From: UBA7434 sp042090785
GTDB taxonomy: Bacteria; Pseudomonadota; Gammaproteobacteria; Pseudomonadales; UBA7434
Length of the DNA: 64,000 bases
Assembly: GCA_042090785.1 (NCBI GenBank)
Contig: JBELIP010000003.1
Location: 62,001-126,000, forward strand
Direction: 5' to 3'
Part shown: piece by piece, positions 56,481 through 64,000 of the stretch
Position numbering within the stretch: position 1 is the first letter of the stretch
Layout of the letters: every line of letters begins with the position of its first letter
Made by a program: the position numbers and the translations under genes
Notes under the pieces: model-generated
Seen by the model: only the letters and a program-made list of their open reading frames with translations
What the model was told of the DNA's origin: nothing
Databases searched by the model: none

Positions 56481-56924
56481 ATGAATAAGAACCTTCAACT
56501 ACTATTTATCGGTTTTATTGTCTTTGTATTTATTCAATCATTATTTTTTAAATTTAGCGGCTCAGAAGAAACCGTTATTATATTTACAACTATAGGTACG
56601 TGGCTGCAATCAATCGGCCTGTCCGCTCACTTCTCAAATGCTTTTTCTGCGCATGGCGGATTATTGGTAGGTATAACTGAACTCATTGCATCGCTACTTA
56701 TTATTTTTTCTAGCACCCGCTTCTATGGCGCGCTTCTTAGCTTAGGTGTTATTAGCGGCGCAATCTTTTTTCACCTCTTTACACCACTTGGCGTTAATCG
56801 CATTATCGATGAAGCAGGTAATACCGATGGCGGTCTACTTTTTTATATGGCTTGCGGTGTGTGGCTAAGCGCAGCTATTATTCTCTACTTAAATCGTCTT
56901 GAGAAGAAGAACCTAATACATTGA
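56481..56924 (+). CDS. DoxX-like membrane protein
   Basis: 147 aa with four membrane helices; LSAHFSNAFSAHGGLLVGITELIASLLII and FHLFTPLGVNRI resemble DoxX-family proteins. Function unknown; relatives are linked to quinone-dependent oxidation or envelope redox. Its stop TGA overlaps the TTG start of rlmG (ATTGA), so the two are coupled. An AAAGGA ribosome site lies upstream of the ATG. Confidence 0.75.
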   Translation: MNKNLQLLFIGFIVFVFIQSLFFKFSGSEETVIIFTTIGTWLQSIGLSAHFSNAFSAHGGLLVGITELIASLLIIFSSTRFYGALLSLGVISGAIFFHLFTPLGVNRIIDEAGNTDGGLLFYMACGVWLSAAIILYLNRLEKKNLIH

Positions 56925-58317
56925 GTCAATTAACTGAAGCTAAAATTCGTTTAAAAACCGCTATAGGCTCATTCACTATACTGCGGTTACCATTAAGAAA
57001 AAGTGAAACATTACAAGCATGGGATGCTGCCGATGAACTCTTACTTGAGCACTTCGCTTCCCAGCATCCAGCAGCATTAGCCCCTTCTGCATTAGAAACA
57101 ACAAAAAGCGACCACCGCCTATTAATTATTAACGATNNNNNNNNNNNNNNNNNNNNNNNNNNNNNNNNNNNNNNNNNNNNNNNNNNNNNNNNNNNNNNNN
57201 NNNNNNNNNNNNNNNNNNNNNNNNNNNNNNNNNNNNCCCTTCTGCATTAGAAACAACAAAAAGCGACCACCGCCTATTAATTATTAACGATCAATTTGGG
57301 GCTTTAACTACGTCATTGCATCTTCAAGCACCCGACAGCTGGAATGATTCATCCATTTCCCATTTAGCCGCCCAGTTAAACTATCAAAACAACTTAAACA
57401 TCAGTCACTCTGATGAAAAAATAAACACTATCGCGAGTACCGAACCATTAACCGGTAACTACTCTATAGTATTAATTAAAATACCAAAGACGCTTTCGCT
57501 TTTAGAGCAACAGCTGTGCATTCTAAGACAGCATGTTAATGAAGAAACGCTGATTGTGGCTGGCGGCATGAGTAAGCATATTCACAATTCAACACTGGCC
57601 TTATTTGAAAAGCATCTAGGTGATACAAGCACATCAAGAGCGACTAAAAAAGCCCGTCTTATTTTCTGCAAAGTCGATAAGAACAACTTAAAAGCAAAGG
57701 CCGATCATACATTAATAGCCACTCGCTATTTCGCGGACCCACTTAACAGCGAACTCATTTGTTATGCCAATGGTTTTTCTCGTGATCGTTTGGACTTAGG
57801 CGCCCGAGCCATGATAGAAGCTATGGATAACAATACACTGCCTGATGCAGAAAACATTGCTGACCTTGGCTGTGGTAATGGCGTATTAGGACTACATGCA
57901 CTATCGAGCATTGCTAAAGATATTAACAAACAAGATAAGTTAAAAAGCATTTCCTTTATTGATGAATCATATATGGCCGTTGCAGCCGCCAAAGAAAATT
58001 ACTTGAATCTTATAGACGATACGGATAAGAAAAACATATCTCCCTCGTTTATGGTGCAAGATTCAATTAAGAAGACTGATATCAAGTATGACTGGATTAT
58101 TTGCAACCCGCCGTTTCATATAGGTACCGCTATGGATACCTATATAGCAAACCGTATGTTTCAACAAAGTCATGCAGGTCTGCAAAGCAATGGTCAACTA
58201 TGGGTTGTTGCCAATCGGCACTTGCGCTATGAACTTCAGCTTAAGAAACTATTTAAGAATTATAAAATAGTATTATCGAATAAGAAATTTGTTGTAATAA
58301 CGGCAACAAAGATATAA
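56921..58317 (+). CDS. rlmG: 23S rRNA (guanine-1835-N2) methyltransferase RlmG (interrupted only by an assembly gap)
   Basis: RlmG/RsmC-type methyltransferase with an N-terminal recognition domain and a C-terminal catalytic domain. The C-terminal part has the SAM motif IADLGCGNGVLGL and the base-flipping NPPFHIG. The frame appears broken by 100 N. Removing the Ns and one 55-bp duplicate joins LLIIND to QFGALTTS in frame, giving 413 aa, close to E. coli RlmG (378 aa). TTG start overlaps the upstream stop codon. Because the break is an assembly artefact, the gene is probably functional. Confidence 0.88.
57082..57291. repeat. Exact 55-bp direct duplication flanking assembly gap 2
   Basis: 57082-57136 and 57237-57291 are identical over 55 bp and are separated only by Ns. 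Same length as at gap 1. Confidence 0.95.
57137..57236. other. Assembly gap 2 (100 N)
   Basis: Exactly 100 unknown bases inside rlmG. As at gap 1, flanking duplication and frame restoration indicate a contig overlap rather than missing DNA. Confidence 0.95.
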
Positions 58318-58331
58318 AGCTTTTATCGCCG

Positions 58332-61300
58332 TTAAATATTAGGCAACTCTACCAACCGATTAATTAATGGAAAGTACAATGCACATTTTGTGTCAACGAC
58401 AGCAATACCGTCTAATTCCTCACTACCTGACTGATCAAACTTAGTCACCGCATCTTTGTAAGCGGCTAGCTGCGCTGAATACAATTGTATTTGCTGCTCA
58501 AGGAATTCATCGATACTGGTTGCGTCCTTAACAGTATCTTTAGCAAGAGTACTTGGTGCTGAGGTCTTATAATCAATAATCCAGCGAACATTATTTTCGT
58601 CAATAAAACTGCGGTCAATAACATAGTTAAAAACCGCTGTATCCATATTATTAGACAAAACAGACAAAGCCCATTCGCTCTTAGCAGAACGGTGTGATGC
58701 ATCCAACATCCACTGGCCCTTCTCATCAGCTAGAACAGCTCTTACAGCTTGACTGACGGTCTCTAACGCACTGTCTAGTTGCTGTGAGCTCACACCTAGC
58801 TGCGATAATCGACAACGCCAATAAGCTTGCCGCTCTGTAATCTCATTATTAGACCAGTTGGAGCAATCCAACTGCGAAAGCTGCTCAAAAATTTCATGTA
58901 CGCAAGTACCAATTATTGAAGGTGTTTTATCCACTGGAGCATTTATCGCTTGTGACGTCGATAAGTAATTAACGCTATTAGCCTGCAAGCTATCTGGGTC
59001 TGTGTGTAACTTATCACTCGATAAGGCCGACTTTACCGTTTTTAAATTTAGACGTTTTAATAAGGGGTAAGCAGCCTCCTCTGGCTCTTCGGTATCGACA
59101 GCGGCACCATCTACAGGCGTATTAGCTAAGACCAAGACAGCATCACTAGCAAGCGAACCCCATAAACGAGAAAGCAATGCATTAGCCGCTGGCGCTTTTA
59201 ATTCACCTTTATCGTTTTGCGCTAAATTAGCCAGCAATAATAGTTTTGATTTCGCCCGCGTGGCTGCGACATAAAGTAATCGTGTCGATTCAAATAATGA
59301 AACACGTTTATTTTCTTCACGTAAAAATTGATATAAATCACTACTCTTTTTTGCTGAATTTGTATTTGATGATGAATAATTATTGCCAAGCATAAGACCA
59401 ACAGAATCGAGCGGACATAATACTAGGCCACTTTGACCATTTTTAAATAGATGCTCATTCCAACTTAATAAAGGCTTATCATCACTAGGCCCTACTCTAT
59501 CTAAACCAGGAATAATTACGGAGTCAAATTCAAGACCCTTAGATTTATGAATTGTCATAATCTGTACTGCAGGTATAGCATTAGGATCACTGGAAGCAAC
59601 AGGCTCACTTCGCGTATAAAGGCGCTGCAAGCTTTGCTCTAATAACCCAACACTAAAGCAAGTACCATTAATTAAACAGTCTTGCTCAAGCTTCTCGAAT
59701 AAATCAAAAAACGCGATAACTGACTCTCTATCATCACCATCAAAACTATGCTGCGCAAGTAACGGCCCCTTAAGCTGCAACCAAGCTGCTTCAATCCATT
59801 GTCTTAACGTTTTTCTATCGCGCTGTTGCCATAGTGTAGAAAGCGTTTTAGCCAACAACGCCAAACGGCTTTTGCCTTCGCCACTTAGGCGTTGAATAGC
59901 CCATTGAAAATTATCGGAATCGTTGCCACTAAGTAAAAAATGAATAAGGGCACTCAATGAAGGCTTATGTGAGCCCTGCTTATCAAGGTTAGAACAATTA
60001 ACATTAACCAACTGCTGTAAATCAACTAAAGACAGACCACACCATGGCGCTCGTAATACAGCTAGCCAAGCAATATCGTCGGCTGGATTGCACAGCGCTC
60101 GCGTCAATGACAAACAATCCATAATCACTTCACGTCGCTGCAATGGGTCTAAATCGACACCATGCCAATGAATGCCCGCCTCATTTAAAGCTAGAATAAT
60201 GTCATCCAAATGCGTTCTATAACGAATTAATATAGCAATTTTGTTTTGTGGTGCCACCGATTGCTGGTCAATAATCGAATCGACAATGGTTTGCGCTTCC
60301 GTTAAACGACCTTGCTCATCAGAAGTCACTAATAACTGACATGCTGCACTACTAACATCACTTAGCGTATCGCCACCAATACTTTTGGCCTTCGCATAAG
60401 GCACAGCGCCGCGAGAGATATCAATAGTACTTGGAAATGCCTGGGAAAAGTGATGGTTGTTCCACTCAACAACATCGGGGGTTGAGCGAAAATTTTGCAC
60501 CAACTCAACTGAATGCAAAGGTAGGTCCCCTATCCCCGATGACTTAGCAGTAAGAAAAAGACCCACTTTAGCGGCACGAAATCCATAAATAGATTGCATC
60601 CCATCGCCTACAACAAAGAGCGTCCGAGGATGACCTGCATGACTTGCGTTATCTTGCTGCCACTCTGCCGTTAATGCTTTTAATAAATCGAATTGTGAAA
60701 CAGCAGTATCTTGAAATTCATCAACTAAGATATGACGAATACTTTGGTCCCATTTATAGCGAACAGCACTTGCCTCATCACTATCATGCTCGGCACTGCT
60801 TAACGCTCTTAATGCCGAAGCCGTTATTTCATTGTAGTCACATTGACCCGCTCTACCAAAAACCAAACCTAAATGAACATAAAGGTGCACAAGGCAAGTC
60901 GTTAGTGGCTCAAGAATTTCCCAGTGCTCAGACTGATAACCGGCTACTGGTAAGGAAGATACTATTTCAAGCGCAGTCACCAACTCAGGCGATGTTTGCA
61001 TACGAGCGATTAACGCTTGCATTGTTTTTTTGCGCTGCTCATAAAGCGCTTGCTGCTCTTTATCTTTAGTTGATGTCTTACCGGGAAAACCCTGGCGCTT
61101 ATCCATTCGCTTGCGAAGCTCACCACCTTTAGTGCATAGCAACTCAACAATAGCCGACCATTGCTCATGTTGGTCTAAACTAGGAGCTGGCAGTGCAGTT
61201 ATTCCGGCTAACCGACCAATTGCCGACGCGGCATTTTCCTCTGGCATACTTTGCAGCTGACTGCCGGCAAAATCAGCACAAATACATAGGTCACTCTCAA

Positions 61301-62036
61301 ACTCAAGTAACAGCTTTGCAGCCGATGCTAACTCTTGTTCAATCCAATCCTTGAGTGTCTGCTCTAGCGCCTCTCGCGTAGCTTGTTGGTTTTGGTAACC
61401 CGCTGCATGCTTAAGCCATTGGTCACGTAATGGCAGCATATTAATGAATAACTTATAAAGTCTATCGACATTGTTATCGACATGCAGCAATAGCTGACCT
61501 AACACATCACTGACATGCTGGTCTTTATCAAGCTCAGCAAAAAAACCATCAACGGCTTGCTGGTAGAGATTACTAGGGTCATCAACGGGTTTTAATTTTG
61601 CACCCAGCTGACTCATTATCGGCAAATCAGATGCAATATTTTGACAAAGGCTGTCGATAGTTTGTAATCGAAGACGACCTGTATTATCTAACAAATTCCA
61701 TTGTTGGCTGGCATTTTTTTCAAGCACCGCTTGTGCTAACTGCCAGGTTAAATATTTATGAGCTTCTGTGGGCGGCTCAAGTTGCAAACCAAGTTGCAAA
61801 GAATTTAGCAAACGTTCGCGCATTTCAGCGGCGGCTTTTCGCGTAAAGGTTATTGCTAATATTTGTTCAGGCTGCTCTACCACAGCTAATAGCTTTAAGA
61901 TCCGCTGAGTAAGAAGTTCTGTTTTACCCGAACCTGCTGGCGCAGTTACACAAATAGAACGCGTAATGTCTAACGCTTCGTCTCGTGCGGAAGCATCAAC
62001 AATAATAGGCTCAGACGCGCTTAAATTATTATTCAA
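58332..62036 (-). CDS. addA: AddA/RecB-like UvrD helicase with PD-(D/E)XK nuclease
   Basis: Large subunit of a double-strand-break resection enzyme. The 1234 aa include the UvrD motor with Walker A VTAPAGSGKTELLTQR, AITFTRKAAAEMRERL, the DEFQDTAVSQFDLLKAL Walker B region, GDGMQSIYGFRAAKV, and TIHKSKGLEFDSVIIPG, VAATRAKSKLLLL. A C-terminal nuclease domain follows with WIIDYKTSAPS (Asp and Lys of PD-(D/E)XK) and the QLYSAQLAAYK helix. Its start overlaps the AddB-like stop by 4 bp, so the two form a unit. Confidence 0.92.
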   Translation of the reverse strand: MNNNLSASEPIIVDASARDEALDITRSICVTAPAGSGKTELLTQRILKLLAVVEQPEQILAITFTRKAAAEMRERLLNSLQLGLQLEPPTEAHKYLTWQLAQAVLEKNASQQWNLLDNTGRLRLQTIDSLCQNIASDLPIMSQLGAKLKPVDDPSNLYQQAVDGFFAELDKDQHVSDVLGQLLLHVDNNVDRLYKLFINMLPLRDQWLKHAAGYQNQQATREALEQTLKDWIEQELASAAKLLLEFESDLCICADFAGSQLQSMPEENAASAIGRLAGITALPAPSLDQHEQWSAIVELLCTKGGELRKRMDKRQGFPGKTSTKDKEQQALYEQRKKTMQALIARMQTSPELVTALEIVSSLPVAGYQSEHWEILEPLTTCLVHLYVHLGLVFGRAGQCDYNEITASALRALSSAEHDSDEASAVRYKWDQSIRHILVDEFQDTAVSQFDLLKALTAEWQQDNASHAGHPRTLFVVGDGMQSIYGFRAAKVGLFLTAKSSGIGDLPLHSVELVQNFRSTPDVVEWNNHHFSQAFPSTIDISRGAVPYAKAKSIGGDTLSDVSSAACQLLVTSDEQGRLTEAQTIVDSIIDQQSVAPQNKIAILIRYRTHLDDIILALNEAGIHWHGVDLDPLQRREVIMDCLSLTRALCNPADDIAWLAVLRAPWCGLSLVDLQQLVNVNCSNLDKQGSHKPSLSALIHFLLSGNDSDNFQWAIQRLSGEGKSRLALLAKTLSTLWQQRDRKTLRQWIEAAWLQLKGPLLAQHSFDGDDRESVIAFFDLFEKLEQDCLINGTCFSVGLLEQSLQRLYTRSEPVASSDPNAIPAVQIMTIHKSKGLEFDSVIIPGLDRVGPSDDKPLLSWNEHLFKNGQSGLVLCPLDSVGLMLGNNYSSSNTNSAKKSSDLYQFLREENKRVSLFESTRLLYVAATRAKSKLLLLANLAQNDKGELKAPAANALLSRLWGSLASDAVLVLANTPVDGAAVDTEEPEEAAYPLLKRLNLKTVKSALSSDKLHTDPDSLQANSVNYLSTSQAINAPVDKTPSIIGTCVHEIFEQLSQLDCSNWSNNEITERQAYWRCRLSQLGVSSQQLDSALETVSQAVRAVLADEKGQWMLDASHRSAKSEWALSVLSNNMDTAVFNYVIDRSFIDENNVRWIIDYKTSAPSTLAKDTVKDATSIDEFLEQQIQLYSAQLAAYKDAVTKFDQSGSEELDGIAVVDTKCALYFPLINRLVELPNI

Positions 62037-64000
62037 GAGTCCGCCCCTTCAACGCTAGTGGTATCAGAAACATGCAGTCGCATAATGGGCTCATAAATGG
62101 GGTCGGCCACTCGGCGGCGCGTAATATCGACTGACGCTTTGCCAGCGGCTATTTCATGAATGGCAAGCGTTAAGCGCTGCTGCCAATGCTCAGCCAGTGC
62201 AGCCCAGTCAGCCATATCATGATTACGCTTACTCGCAAGGTCTTTTACACCGTCAATATTGATAGCGGCACCAGAATCAGGGCCAATGCCTTCAAAAGCT
62301 AAATCACCTGCTTTTAAGCGCGCAAAAGCAATGGCCATTGGTGGCTTATCTGCTACTTGATCGTCATTGGGGTCATTACCAAGCTCATTATTAAGGTTAT
62401 CATCTGCCATGGCACAGACATATAGTGGCAATTGCGGCTCAGTCACAGCATCATCTAACCAGCCTGAAGCTTGCGTAGCGCCGCTCTTGTAATCAATTAA
62501 AATTAATTGCCCATCTTCTAAGCGGTCAATTCTATCAATTCTTAATTGCAAAGCTTGGCCGCCAATAGAAAACACAAGAGCGCGCTCTAAAGAATCAACA
62601 ATAAACCCTGGCCTATTGGCTTCTAACGTTAGCCAAGACTCCAATGTGTTTTGCAAACGCTGTTTTTCTAGCATACGCAATCGCACTGACAACGGAACAA
62701 AGCGTCGTGCAAAGATATCGTTAAGTGCAGTTTCGGCAGACTGGCTGACTAACTCGCGAATCTGCTCTGCAGTACAGTCTTGCAAAGCTGCAGAGCCTCC
62801 TAACGATTTCCAAATATCTTCTAACGCTGCATGTATGGCGTTACCACGCTCTAACGCAGAAACACCTAACACCAAATCACCTAGAGGTCTTACACCTAAG
62901 CGCCACTTAATATAGGTCTTAAGAGGATTAACATTAAAATCCTTAAGCATTGCCGAACCACCGACTAACACTTGCTCGTTTGCTACGGCGGTAAGCGGCT
63001 CACCCCAATGGTCAGCAAGCTGCTCAATCTTCTGCTCGAGAATATCTTGCTGCTGCAATGCAGTTTCAGTTGCCGTTCTATCTATCAATATTTTATCGCT
63101 TAAATCAGTAGTAAGACTGACGTTTAGCGTTTGCACTAAACCATTAGCTAGCCCGTCTACTAGCGGCGAAATTTGGCAAGCAATATCATCAACCGATAAC
63201 GGATAGCTAATTACAAGCTTGTTAGCACTCAATAAATACCCTGTTGTTAAGCTTTTAGCATATTCAAATTCACGCTCAACCGAAGATGATGGCATTGAAT
63301 ATTCAAGCTGTAAGGCACGAGGAATAAGGGGATGCGCCTGCGGCATGGCTGGCCATTGTCGCTCTGACATACCCACTAACCAGATATAATCAAAAGTCTG
63401 ACCACTTGCCTCGAGACCACCTAACACTTGTACATGCTTTGGTGCACCCGGTTGATATATTGTTTCACGATGAAAGACTTGCTGCTGACAGTGCCGCCTA
63501 AAAAGCTGAGCAGCTTTTGCCAAAGACACTTGACCCACTACGACATCGAAACTGGCAAAACTGTCGCACTGCGATTCAAAACGTGTTAGCTGCTGGTATT
63601 CATCACTGTTTAAAGTGCGGCTGCCCGGCCATAAAAAGAAGCTTAATATTTTTTTAAACACAGGTAACCACTGCGAGGGTAGGTCTTGCTTCGACTGACC
63701 TTTAGCTCGACCACTCTGCCAACCAATCAAATATTGCGCAGCGCCCTCTAAGCCCGAAGCTAATGCATCTTTTTCGTCAGTATCTTTATGAGCCGAACGC
63801 CAAGTTAATAAACGGCTAATTTGTAACAGCGTATACTCTCGCTCACCAGCATCATGCGCTTTAGCAATTAAATGACGACGCATTAAAATATCCGATGACT
63901 CGTCACCAATAAAAGGAGAATTTAAAAGCGCCAACCATTGTTCAATAGGCAATGGACGACTTATCGCATCGATAATCGATAAGCCAACTTTAATGACACT
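62033..64000 (-). CDS. AddB-like PD-(D/E)XK nuclease (cut by window edge)
   Basis: Partner subunit of the AddA-like protein, frame open to the window end, at least 655 residues. It has an inactive-helicase-like section (VQVLGGLEASGQTFDYIWLVGMSERQWPAM, given as GLEASGQTFDYIWL and MSERQWP) and a C-terminal nuclease domain with GNAIHAALEDIW, LILIDYKSGAT and LPLYVCAM. AddB proteins usually have four cysteines around the nuclease that hold a 4Fe-4S cluster. The C-terminal group is absent here (the end reads RVADPIYEPIMRLHV). It resembles the AddB-related family of proteobacterial DNA repair proteins encoded beside a RecB/AddA-like helicase. Confidence 0.85.
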   Translation of the reverse strand, partial: SVIKVGLSIIDAISRPLPIEQWLALLNSPFIGDESSDILMRRHLIAKAHDAGEREYTLLQISRLLTWRSAHKDTDEKDALASGLEGAAQYLIGWQSGRAKGQSKQDLPSQWLPVFKKILSFFLWPGSRTLNSDEYQQLTRFESQCDSFASFDVVVGQVSLAKAAQLFRRHCQQQVFHRETIYQPGAPKHVQVLGGLEASGQTFDYIWLVGMSERQWPAMPQAHPLIPRALQLEYSMPSSSVEREFEYAKSLTTGYLLSANKLVISYPLSVDDIACQISPLVDGLANGLVQTLNVSLTTDLSDKILIDRTATETALQQQDILEQKIEQLADHWGEPLTAVANEQVLVGGSAMLKDFNVNPLKTYIKWRLGVRPLGDLVLGVSALERGNAIHAALEDIWKSLGGSAALQDCTAEQIRELVSQSAETALNDIFARRFVPLSVRLRMLEKQRLQNTLESWLTLEANRPGFIVDSLERALVFSIGGQALQLRIDRIDRLEDGQLILIDYKSGATQASGWLDDAVTEPQLPLYVCAMADDNLNNELGNDPNDDQVADKPPMAIAFARLKAGDLAFEGIGPDSGAAINIDGVKDLASKRNHDMADWAALAEHWQQRLTLAIHEIAAGKASVDITRRRVADPIYEPIMRLHVSDTTSVEGADS

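Noticed and set aside
60644..61069. 141-aa open frame antisense to addA
   Set aside because: Lies entirely within a well-supported gene on the other strand; a coding shadow.

Overview
The window looks like a chromosomal segment of a marine, low-GC gammaproteobacterium, probably Cellvibrionales/Spongiibacteraceae-like (inference). Three things support this. There is a laminarinase next to a TonB-dependent receptor, there are VPLPA/PEP-CTERM surface proteins, and there is a tryptophan-halogenase-family enzyme. In addition, a core block (cysG, serS, crcB, rarA, lolA, ftsK, trxB, aat, bpt, infA, clpA, clpS, cspD, icd, then mnmA and purB) follows the gene order known from Pseudomonas. I found no rRNA, tRNA, CRISPR array, insertion sequence or prophage.

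Layout. Positions 1-13 kb are accessory. Reading leftward they hold the start of a TonB-dependent receptor, a large GH16 laminarinase-like lipoprotein, and a LytS/LytR-type sensor kinase and regulator. These are followed by a 1.3 kb AT-rich non-coding stretch with a short tandem array, two rightward PEP-CTERM proteins with carbohydrate-binding-like folds, a flavin-dependent halogenase, a TauE-type exporter and a flavin reductase. Positions 13-25 kb are metabolic and housekeeping: class I fumarase, a coiled-coil membrane protein, a PuuD-like membrane protein, a RimB-RimK fusion, groL-groS, fxsA, prc and gor. Positions 25-46 kb are the conserved core block. It includes a full N-degron set (two aminoacyl transferases, ClpS, ClpA) and, unusually, lacks hflD between mnmA and purB. 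Positions 46-64 kb carry cysH, a spermidine-synthase-like protein, a SIMPL protein, a Deg protease and hemB with SOUL and START proteins. They also carry a DinB/NRDE/OlsF lipid-synthesis operon, a DoxX-like protein with rlmG, and an AddA/AddB-like helicase-nuclease pair that runs off the right end.

An important technical point is that the window contains two runs of exactly 100 N. Each is flanked by an exact 55-bp direct duplication. Collapsing one copy plus the Ns restores a continuous reading frame in both cases: a 1139-aa GH16 protein and a 413-aa RlmG. Both genes therefore appear intact, and the breaks look like unmerged contig overlaps rather than biology.

The best candidate for an under-described system is the accessory left end. 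It combines a multi-module laminarinase and TonB receptor with an adjacent LytS/LytR pair, plus PEP-CTERM proteins that may bind sugars at the surface and a halogenase with a nearby candidate flavin reductase.
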